Positions 11,943 to 18,141 of a stretch of 18,536 nt of DNA are shown piece after piece. The stretch is from CAYUWH01 sp964448615 (GTDB taxonomy: Bacteria > Patescibacteriota > Gracilibacteria > Peribacterales > Peribacteraceae). The notes below the pieces were generated by a model. It did no database searches, had not been told where the DNA came from, and saw only the letters and a program-made list of their open reading frames with translations. A program made the position numbers and the translations under genes. The stretch spans positions 1 to 18,536 of the forward strand of contig CAYUWH010000026.1 in NCBI GenBank assembly GCA_964448615.1, read 5' to 3'. The number at the start of each line of letters is the position of its first letter. Within the stretch, counting starts at the first letter, position 1.

Positions 11943-12323
11943 TCAAGTTCCCTGGTTGCCGCCGGAGCCGCAGGTGGCGTAGATGATGGTCTCACGATTG
12001 GCGGCCATGGCGGGATCGTAGCCGGGAGGAACGATGTCGAGATCCAGGCTGGGGAAGTGGTGGAGGAAGCGTCCGAAGATGGCAGTGCAGTCCTCGGCAT
12101 ACTTCATCGTGTGCAGGATGTGGAAGTGCCACACTTCATCCGCATCCTTCGTGGGGTTGCCCTTGAAGGAAGGCGAGAGGAGGCACTGTTCGAGGAAGTA
12201 CTTGTACTCCTCAACGGCCTTCTCGATCCGACGTGGCGACCACTTCAGCTTCTGGGCGAGATCCTTCTTCACCGCTTCCAGATCCAGACTCTGGATGGTC
12301 TCGATGCCCGTAAGGGTCATCAT
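11943..12323 (-). CDS. Small GRDP-like protein (DUF1399-type core)
   Basis: A 126-residue protein whose centre KDADEVWHFHILHTMKYAED (59-78) and CTAIFGRFLHHFP match the histidine-rich core of the glycine-rich domain-containing protein family (GRDP, known in plants, with shorter bacterial relatives). In that core D-x-x-W-H-x-H and Y-x-x-D-C are conserved; here they are Asp62/Glu63/Trp65/His66/His68/His71 and Tyr75/Asp78/Cys79. The clustered His, Asp and Cys could bind a metal, but this is unproven and the biochemical role of the family is unknown. The protein is just the core with a short N-terminal helical part and a Gly/Asn tail. GAGGGT upstream of ATGATG is a moderate ribosome binding site. 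It follows the second GNAT gene on the same strand after 42 bases. Confidence 0.7.
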   Translation of the reverse strand: MMTLTGIETIQSLDLEAVKKDLAQKLKWSPRRIEKAVEEYKYFLEQCLLSPSFKGNPTKDADEVWHFHILHTMKYAEDCTAIFGRFLHHFPSLDLDIVPPGYDPAMAANRETIIYATCGSGGNQGT

Positions 12324-12365
12324 GGTTTCATACCCTCGTCACATGTGATAGAACGAATTAACTGC

Positions 12366-12914
12366 TCACATTAAGCAGCTAATAACAGAATTATTAGAGA
12401 AATAAACTTTCTTGTCAATAACAAACTCTTCAACATCCTGTTCCCCCGAAGACTTTTTGAGTCCACCCTTTTTAACTCCTAAACTTCTCATACCAAGTTT
12501 TAAGAGAAGATTCGTACTCTTATCATTCCAAAGACAGGAATTAGCAAAAACCTTATCAGCATTTAATTCATGAAACGCAAAATGAAGAAGTGCCTGTGAA
12601 GCTTCGAGTGCATATCCTTTTCCTCTATGTTTAGGAAGAAGCCAGTACCCTATAGACCAGGGACCAGAAAAGGAATTCAAGAAGCATCTGCCAACAAAGG
12701 AGCCATTTTTTTCTGCTATCACTAAAGGATACCAGTCTCCTCCAATATATTCTTTTCCTACCTGCTCTGATAATTCATCCTTACTGGATGGCGGCTCCCA
12801 GCGAAGACCATCGGCAAGGCCAGGGCATTGGCAGGCTTCCCAAATAGATTCCAAATCACCCTGTTCAACAGGACGGAGGATGAGCCGTTGTGAAATGATG
12901 GGGAGCCCTTTCAT
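12366..12914 (-). CDS. GNAT-family acetyltransferase (RimJ/RimL-like)
   Basis: A 182-residue acetyltransferase of the RimJ/RimL subgroup, shown by the opening SQRLILRPVEQGDLESIWE (8-26), motif A SIGYWLLPKHRGKGYALEA (87-105) with the acetyl-CoA loop His96-Arg-Gly-Lys-Gly-Tyr-Ala, and the motif B helix with WNDKSTNLLLKLGM (129-142). RimJ/RimL relatives acetylate N termini or polyamine/antibiotic amines; the substrate here is unknown. The start at 12914 is chosen because a near-perfect promoter (TTGAAG, 17 bp, TATAAT) ends seven bases before it; the longer form from 12950 would begin inside that promoter. The gene is much richer in A+T than its neighbours, which may indicate recent acquisition. 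Confidence 0.88.
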   Translation of the reverse strand: MKGLPIISQRLILRPVEQGDLESIWEACQCPGLADGLRWEPPSSKDELSEQVGKEYIGGDWYPLVIAEKNGSFVGRCFLNSFSGPWSIGYWLLPKHRGKGYALEASQALLHFAFHELNADKVFANSCLWNDKSTNLLLKLGMRSLGVKKGGLKKSSGEQDVEEFVIDKKVYFSNNSVISCLM

Positions 12915-12921
12915 ATTGTCT

Positions 12922-12950
12922 ATTATAAAATAATATGCAATTTTCTTCAA
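12922..12950 (-). promoter_or_regulatory. Leaderless promoter of the second GNAT gene
   Basis: On the minus strand TTGAAG (12945-12950), 17 bp, TATAAT (12922-12927), then seven bases to the ATG. Consensus spacing, a perfect -10 box and no ribosome binding site. Confidence 0.7.
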
Positions 12951-12963
12951 TTGCTGATAAGAA

Positions 12964-13040
12964 TGGTACCCCGGATAGGGATCGAACCTATGACCTGGAG
13001 CTTAGAAGGCTCCCGCTCTATCCAACTGAGCTACCGGGGC
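12964..13040 (-). tRNA. tRNA-Arg (anticodon UCU), CCA encoded
   Basis: The complement folds into a 77-nt cloverleaf: acceptor GCCCCGG/CCGGGGT, D arm GCTC..GAGC, anticodon stem GGAGC/GCTCC with loop CTTCTAA (anticodon UCU, A37), T arm ATAGG-TTCGATC-CCTAT, discriminator A and CCA. The first pair is G1-U72, a wobble at a position that is usually G-C. Confidence 0.96.
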
Positions 13041-13111
13041 ATGGATACAGTATAGCTCTTAGAGCCTTCTGAGCCGAGGGAGAATGAAATCGCTGTTTAC
13101 GGTAAAGGATA

Positions 13112-13120
13112 TGCTAGAAT
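13112..13120 (+). promoter_or_regulatory. Extended -10 of the phosphoesterase gene
   Basis: TGCTAGAAT has the extended -10 TG followed by TAGAAT (13115-13120), ending six bases before the ATG. The -35 region is weak, as allowed for extended -10 promoters. No Shine-Dalgarno is present. Confidence 0.55.
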
Positions 13121-13126
13121 GGCCCT

Positions 13127-13987
13127 ATGCTTCGCATCGCCGTCATCAACGATATCCATAATGGCCAGGATCTTGGGACAAAAAAGGGATCAGCAGCGCC
13201 AAAACTTTTGGCGGAATTTGTCACATTCGTCGAAAAAAAGAATCCGAAGCGAGTACTGGAATTGGGTGATCGCGTGAATCACATTGATCATGATACGGAT
13301 TACAAATCCATGAAGCAGGTCAGTGAACTCTTCAGCAAGATTTCCATACCGAAAGTACATCTCATGGGAAATCATGATGTGGACTATCTGACAAAAGAGG
13401 AAAATGAAAAACTGGTGGGGTGCTCTTTTGATTCGCACACTGAGAATGTCGATGAATTCACGTTCATCTACTGGAACGCAGACACCCACTTGAATCAGAA
13501 AAACGGATTCGACTTGAAAGAAGAAGATTTTCTATGGCTTGAAGAGGGACTAAAGGATGCAACGTATCCAACGGTGATTTTTTCCCATGTGCCTCTTGAT
13601 AACGGAAGCATGAACGGAAATTTCTATTTCAATGAGAAGGCGTATCCGAAGCATGGAAATTATCCGCCAGCACAAGGAGAACGTGCACGGGAGATCATTG
13701 AGCGCTCGGGAAAAGTCGTGCTCTGCGTGAACGGTCATGCGCACTGGAATGCGTACAGCTGTATTGATGGCATTCACTATGTGACACTTCCGTCACTGAC
13801 AGAAACATTCGTGACGTATCCTGATCCGCACGGTGCCTGGACCTTAATAGAACTTGCAAAAGATCATGTATCATTTGAGATTTTCGGCAAAACACCGTTG
13901 CAATTCACACTCCCCTTCCGCACTGCGGATCACCATTGGATCAGCATGCACAAAGACTTTTCGCCGGTAAAAATTCAAGCAAAGTGA
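13127..13987 (+). CDS. Calcineurin-like metallophosphoesterase
   Basis: A 286-residue dinuclear-metal phosphoesterase. The five metal-binding blocks are in order: Asp9-x-His11 (INDIHNG), Gly47-Asp48 (ELGDRVNH), Gly81-Asn-His-Asp84 (MGNHDVDY), His in SHVPLDNGS (about 153) and GHAHWNAYS (about 203). The layout resembles class III cyclic-nucleotide phosphodiesterases (CpdA/Icc group) and purple-acid-like enzymes, so cAMP, nucleotides or phosphorylated lipids are possible substrates; the sequence does not decide. It has no signal peptide, so it acts in the cytoplasm. It is transcribed alone from an extended -10 promoter, divergent from tRNA-Arg. Confidence 0.9.
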   Translation: MLRIAVINDIHNGQDLGTKKGSAAPKLLAEFVTFVEKKNPKRVLELGDRVNHIDHDTDYKSMKQVSELFSKISIPKVHLMGNHDVDYLTKEENEKLVGCSFDSHTENVDEFTFIYWNADTHLNQKNGFDLKEEDFLWLEEGLKDATYPTVIFSHVPLDNGSMNGNFYFNEKAYPKHGNYPPAQGERAREIIERSGKVVLCVNGHAHWNAYSCIDGIHYVTLPSLTETFVTYPDPHGAWTLIELAKDHVSFEIFGKTPLQFTLPFRTADHHWISMHKDFSPVKIQAK

Positions 13988-14054
13988 TTTACTGATTCAC
14001 GCCCTAAACACTCGCACCACCATCACTCATTCTGTACGCACATCCATGAACAAT

Positions 14055-14084
14055 AAAAAACCCCGTTGCTCGCGAGCAACGGGG
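14055..14084 (-). terminator. Terminator of the broken coiled-coil paralog
   Basis: Bases 14061-14084 are a perfect 24-bp palindrome (CCCCGTTGCTCG and its complement); on the minus strand it is followed by six T (14060-14055). Ideal intrinsic terminator, 26 bases beyond the stop codon of the pseudogene. Confidence 0.9.
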
Positions 14085-14109
14085 AGTGAAGTGCTCGTTC
14101 AGGAGCCAC

Positions 14110-15252
14110 TTAATGATGTTGATACGATTCCTTCCTTGGACACGGAATGAACCGGATATATCGGTTCACTTCATCGATTTGGAGGAAGAGACGATGCTCC
14201 CGCCCCACGCGCTGAATCTTCCAGCCGCGCGGCTCATCGTAGAGAACCAGCTTGATCCTCTCCCGCTTCTGCTTGCCCATCTTGATGATGGCGATCAGCT
14301 TTTTGTACACCTGCTCCGGATCAAGGTTGCGGTACCCCTTCTCCTCGAGAATGGCTTGGAGCTCAGCCGTGAACCTCTCCATGCCGGTACTCAGCGCATG
14401 CCCCTCCTCCGCCTCCTGGAACGTGATCCAGAATCTCCAGGCAGTCGGATCCTGCTGCAGCGGCACCGACCTGGAATTGCGTGAGGCGGGCTTTCGCTTC
14501 CTGACGGACGAACTCTGGCACCATGCCGGCGGCGCCTCCACTGCCCGAGAAACAGGGAGTCGCCGCACCGTTTGCCGAGACTAACTCTGAACGAGAAGCA
14601 GCATGCGTCCGCGCTGCAGAAGTTCTTCGCGATACTGCGGCGCGCGTGCCATCACCCATTGCAGATGTTCATGACTCTGCAATGCCCACTCCACCTCCGC
14701 CCGGCGACAGTCGATCCTCCGCTGATCCGCCTGGCGATACTCCTCCTTCAGCAGCCTCTTTCTCTCGCGGTAATACTGCTCAATCTCCTCGATGCCTTCG
14801 AGTGCATGTTGCAAGTCGCGCTTTGCGTCGCAGTATCGGCAATCGTAGAACGCCTCCATCTCCTGCACGGGAGTTTCCAGTTCCCAGAGCGCCTTTCGCT
14901 CCGCAACGAGCGTCGATTCAGAAGCGCGCCGCGACTCGGCACGTTCCAGCTTTTGTCTTTGCTTTGCCAGCTTCTCCTGAAGCTGCCGCCGTGTGACGGA
15001 GTGCCGCTGTGCGCGACGGCGGAAATCGAGAAGAGCATGATGGGCACCGAGCTCGTAGTCCACCATGATCTTGCGGAACTGCGGCAGACGCTCCTCGAGC
15101 AGTGTCTTCTCCTCCAGTAACGCATGCATGAGCGGATCGATCTTGAGTGCATCGAGCCGTTACTTGCATGCTTCTACATCGCTTACGCAGGCCCGGTGTT
15201 TCTCCTGCAAAGCAGCCCATTGGGCCTCTAATTGCTGCAACATCGTTGCCAT
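14110..15252 (-). pseudogene. Full-length paralog of the coiled-coil/RelE-like gene with two in-frame stop codons
   Basis: Read from the ATG at 15252 there are 380 codons in one frame, against 382 in the intact paralog at 9929-11077. Two codons are stops: TAA at 15160-15162 (codon 31, aligned with Cys29 of the paralog) and TAG at 14581-14583 (codon 224, in the linker). Similarity is clear on both sides of each: QWAALQEKHR against SWTELQEKRR, then WELETPVQEMEAFY, YYRERKRLLKEEYR, WALQSHEHLQW, AWRFWITF and GWKIQRVGREHRLFLQID, ending PCPRKESY. GGGAGGGGG just before the ATG is a strong ribosome binding site, and the terminator is intact. No frameshift is needed. It is either a very young pseudogene or contains two sequence errors. 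The part after the TAG could still be made from the GTG at 14568. Confidence 0.8.
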
Positions 15253-15508
15253 ACCCCCTCCCTTCTGGCACGTGAACGGAATGTGAACGAGCGAGCTAAC
15301 ATGAAAGAGGAAAGCACTTCAATCGTCAATCAGGCGGCAACATGGGTTCGCGTATTCCTGCATGCCACACTATCGACTCACTGAATGAAGGTACTCCATA
15401 AAAACATGGCAAGGGGTTTATCATTTTTACATTGGCATTTCGTCTTCATATTTTGGAGATATACTGGATATTGACATATTTCATATATAATGTTAAATTA
15501 ACTTAACT
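15253..15508. other. Spacer upstream of two divergent genes
   Basis: No coding region is visible. It holds the 5' regions of the broken coiled-coil gene (minus) and the methyltransferase-like gene (plus). The last 100 bases are strongly AT-rich and contain the promoter elements listed separately. Confidence 0.5.
15471..15498 (+). promoter_or_regulatory. Candidate promoter of the methyltransferase-like gene
   Basis: A perfect -35 TTGACA (15471-15476) stands 16 bp before TTAAAT (15493-15498), which ends ten bases before the ATG. A perfect TATAAT at 15486-15491 is too close to this -35 (9 bp) and would need another -35 such as ACTGGA. No ribosome binding site is seen. Confidence 0.4.
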
Positions 15509-17221
15509 ATGAGCTGCGAGAACCAAAGCTTCAGCCCGATGTTGCGAGTTTCACAGCAATTCTTAAACGCGCAGATTCTCCCAAAGGAATACGAGCAATC
15601 ACTAGCCAAAATAGCCCCCGAGGAGTTTCAAGAGGACCTCGTGGCATCATACTTGGCTCTCCAAGAGCAAACGAGACAAGATGTTCGCACCCTGCTTAAA
15701 GGAGAAGCATTTCCTAAAATACGAAATGCCGGGGATGGTTTTAATACATTGATGCTATCGGTGCTTCTGCGAACATCAACACGGGATGAAGCAACGCATC
15801 GATTGGCAAACTACATCCTGGCGCAATTCTTGCTCGTGAAGAGCATCGATGAGGAAAAAATACTCCTCGCAGAACACGCAGACCGTCAGAAGTGGCTCGC
15901 CCGGATGTTTCATCGTTTTCCGCAAATCAAAGCGCATGTACTGCGCACGCTGATCGCCTACAAATTACTGAGCCCATCGCCGGAGATCCATTGGCGCGTT
16001 GACCGGCAAGAACAGGAGCGAGGAGAGTACAGTCGTCGTTTTGGTGTCGATATCACCGATTTTTTGCTGCATTGCCAGGCGGACAGCGGTCGTCTACGCT
16101 TGTTGGAATTCGGCCCGGGATCCGGCATGTACAAAGAAGAACGATATGCCAGCAGCGGCATCAATGCGATCGACATGGCCATCTGTGACAAGATCTATTA
16201 TTCACTCGGCACGCTCTTGGAATCGCTGCTCAATGCGCCGGCATTGGATGCCCAAGCACGCGCACTCTATACACAAGAGCACGGAGCATGCCCGGACGAT
16301 CTCCATCTCTCGGCTGCCGACATCCGTTTTATCGCAGACTTCCTCTATAAAATAGTGGTGATCGCGCGCGGACAAACCGCAAAGGGGCAAACACCTGACG
16401 ACATGTTCGAATACGATACAGATGCCATGAAACGGATCACGGAAGATCCTGAATCGCTCATCGAAATCCTCTGCGAGAAGGCAAAAGACCTCGAACACAT
16501 CACGCAGGTTCCGAGCACGATCAGCAGCCACAACGGCCACAAGGCCTATTATCCGCATGTCATCCAGAAAGTGGCTCCGGAAACAAATCCCCTCCTCCGC
16601 TTTGCGTTCGAGGCGCTCGGCAGCAAGCCAGCTGACTTTCTCGACACCAAGAAGGGCGTGCTTCAGCACATGCCAGCCTATCCGATCGGCGTCATGGTGG
16701 GAGATTTCCAGCAAGTTGAAAAACTGGCCGACGATCAGATCGATGTCGCGCTCGGCGTGCGTTCCTTGGTGTATAAACGCGGAAAAGAATATATCGAACT
16801 CATGAAGATGATTGCCAAGAAACTGAGCACAAACGGCGTATTGCTCTGCGATAGCATCCGTTGCAACGATGGAAAGAGGTATCGACTCGCGGAGTGGCAG
16901 CAGATTCAACGAGACCTGCGGCAGGAATATCCGGATCTGCAGATCGGCGTCATGATCGGACCGGCATTCGAACGCGAAGACTGGCACCAAGGCAATCAGG
17001 GAGTCCCGCTTGCTGTGGTGATGACGAAAGATCCGGCCAAGATTGCGTATTTCCAAGATCCCGCGAACATGCTGCCCCCCGACCCGCGCACGGGCGCCCT
17101 GTATCATTTTGAGCTGCTTGATGAACTCACGATGAACACGGAGTATTTGCAGCAACTGACGCAGAACGGTGAGATCGCACACGAAGTCGCACAGGGCGCG
17201 ATGCTCGCACAGGGCGTTTAA
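15509..17221 (+). CDS. Large protein with a split SAM-methyltransferase fold
   Basis: A 570-residue protein I cannot name. Residues 1-190 are mostly helical and unlike known domains. RLLEFGPGSGMYKEE (197-211) is a class I methyltransferase motif I. The remainder of such a fold appears much later: MVGDFQQVEKLADDQIDVAL with Asp412 as motif III/IV, a helix YIELMKMIAKKLSTNG, then VLLCDSIR as the following strand. About 200 residues lie between motifs I and IV instead of the usual 60-70, so an extra helical domain of roughly 130 residues seems inserted in the Rossmann fold (DDLHLSAADIRFIADFLYKI, then a charged stretch). The substrate is unknown. Its TAA stop overlaps that of the convergent TrmB-type regulator in the shared TTAA, with no terminator between them. 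Confidence 0.7.
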   Translation: MSCENQSFSPMLRVSQQFLNAQILPKEYEQSLAKIAPEEFQEDLVASYLALQEQTRQDVRTLLKGEAFPKIRNAGDGFNTLMLSVLLRTSTRDEATHRLANYILAQFLLVKSIDEEKILLAEHADRQKWLARMFHRFPQIKAHVLRTLIAYKLLSPSPEIHWRVDRQEQERGEYSRRFGVDITDFLLHCQADSGRLRLLEFGPGSGMYKEERYASSGINAIDMAICDKIYYSLGTLLESLLNAPALDAQARALYTQEHGACPDDLHLSAADIRFIADFLYKIVVIARGQTAKGQTPDDMFEYDTDAMKRITEDPESLIEILCEKAKDLEHITQVPSTISSHNGHKAYYPHVIQKVAPETNPLLRFAFEALGSKPADFLDTKKGVLQHMPAYPIGVMVGDFQQVEKLADDQIDVALGVRSLVYKRGKEYIELMKMIAKKLSTNGVLLCDSIRCNDGKRYRLAEWQQIQRDLRQEYPDLQIGVMIGPAFEREDWHQGNQGVPLAVVMTKDPAKIAYFQDPANMLPPDPRTGALYHFELLDELTMNTEYLQQLTQNGEIAHEVAQGAMLAQGV

Positions 17222-17970
17222 CGTTTCTCCAGCAACTTCCAGAACGCCTCAAACAAGACACGGAAGTTATCCGCGATATCCGCATGGCGGATCGCGATGC
17301 CGACGGCTGTATTGTGATCGAACGAAAAAATACTCACCAAGTCTTTGCATATTTTGATATCGCCCGTGAACGGAAACATCTCGAGCGGCATCGAACGTGT
17401 CTGGCGCAACTCGGCCGGCTTGTCCGGATTAATGATGTTCACCGTGGGACAAATCACGCGATTCCACGTGCCGAGCGACACGCGCTTGCGAATGAATTCG
17501 CGGCAGTAGTCGGGAATGAATTTTTCCATGTCACCCTTGTCTTCAAAACTGTCGATACGAGAACGCATCGCCAGAATTTTTTCGTAGAGGTCAATCATAC
17601 CATCTTTGCCTTCGTAAAATTGTACCCGCGGCAATGTGGAATGCGGGTTCATCATGCGACGCAGCGGCTCCAGCACGCCTTGCACGGCTTGTTCCTTGCG
17701 CCCGATCTCCTGACGCTGACGATCTAAAAGCAACAAAAGCTTCTCCGGGGGCTCGGCCGTGTACAGATAGGTATTGTCCTTTTCCGTCATGGTGACTATC
17801 CCCTTCTTCTTCATTTGTTTGCACGTGTACTGTGCCGTGCTTTTTACCATCCCGACACGCTGGGCGAGAACCGAAGCCGGAGCGCTGCCAACACGCATTA
17901 ATGCGAGATATAAGGTGATTTCTTGGTTACTAAGACCAAGATCGGCCAAGACAGCTTTGATTGCATTCAT
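17218..17970 (-). CDS. TrmB-family transcriptional regulator
   Basis: A 250-residue DNA-binding protein. Residues 5-75 form a winged helix: LGLSNQEITLYLALMRVG, then ASVLAQRVGMVKSTAQYTCK (recognition helix) and the wing VTMTEKDNTYLYTAEPP. A coiled-coil linker LLLLLDRQRQEIGRKEQAVQ follows, then the effector domain opened by RVQFYEGKDGMIDLYEKIL. This layout is that of TrmB-like sugar-responsive regulators of archaea and of many Patescibacteria proteins whose ligands are unknown. TACTAT ends six bases before the ATG at 17970, with TTGTCA 17 bp upstream, and there is no ribosome binding site, so the mRNA is probably leaderless; the longer start at 17994 would lie inside this promoter. An inverted repeat over the -35 box suggests autoregulation. 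Confidence 0.88.
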   Translation of the reverse strand: MNAIKAVLADLGLSNQEITLYLALMRVGSAPASVLAQRVGMVKSTAQYTCKQMKKKGIVTMTEKDNTYLYTAEPPEKLLLLLDRQRQEIGRKEQAVQGVLEPLRRMMNPHSTLPRVQFYEGKDGMIDLYEKILAMRSRIDSFEDKGDMEKFIPDYCREFIRKRVSLGTWNRVICPTVNIINPDKPAELRQTRSMPLEMFPFTGDIKICKDLVSIFSFDHNTAVGIAIRHADIADNFRVLFEAFWKLLEKR

Positions 17971-17976
17971 GCAATA

Positions 17977-18005
17977 ATAGTACCGGAAAACCAAGGTGAT
18001 GACAA
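17977..18005 (-). promoter_or_regulatory. Leaderless promoter of the TrmB-type regulator
   Basis: On the minus strand TTGTCA (18000-18005), 17 bp, TACTAT (17977-17982), then six bases to the ATG. Five of six -35 bases match the consensus. Confidence 0.65.
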
Positions 18006-18060
18006 CTATTTGTTGCCACCTATTTTCGGCTTATACATAACAATAAAACTATATTATTGT
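18003..18060. promoter_or_regulatory. Candidate operators between the divergent regulator and secreted-protein genes
   Basis: Two inverted repeats: CAAC-TATTT-GTTG (18003-18015), overlapping the regulator's -35 box, and ACAATAA-AACTATA-TTATTGT (18040-18060) in the middle of the divergent spacer. Symmetric sites of this size suit a dimeric winged-helix regulator such as the adjacent TrmB-type protein. Binding is inferred from position only. Confidence 0.4.
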
Positions 18061-18081
18061 CTATTTGGAGAACAGTAAATG

Positions 18082-18110
18082 TTGCCGGTTTCGTCTTCTA
18101 TACATATTAT
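18082..18110 (+). promoter_or_regulatory. Candidate promoter of the secreted-protein gene
   Basis: TTGCCG (18082-18087), 17 bp, TATTAT (18105-18110), giving a leader of about 25 nt before the ATG at 18142. Confidence 0.5.
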
Positions 18111-18141
18111 AGGCCCTTTTGTTTACTTTCCTTTACGTCTT

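Noticed and set aside
14363..14659. Alternative frame over the TAG of the broken paralog, suggesting a frameshift instead of a nonsense codon
   Set aside because: Similarity to the intact paralog on both sides of the TAG is in the same frame, so no shift is needed; the alternative frame is low-complexity.
15471..15491. TTGACA and TATAAT upstream of the methyltransferase-like gene as one consensus promoter
   Set aside because: They are only 9 bp apart, too close for one RNA polymerase; a weaker -10 at 15493-15498 fits the spacing better.
16202..17182. 326-residue frame on the minus strand opposite the methyltransferase-like gene
   Set aside because: The plus-strand protein has a methyltransferase motif and a complete 570-codon frame; the reverse frame has no known domain or start signal.
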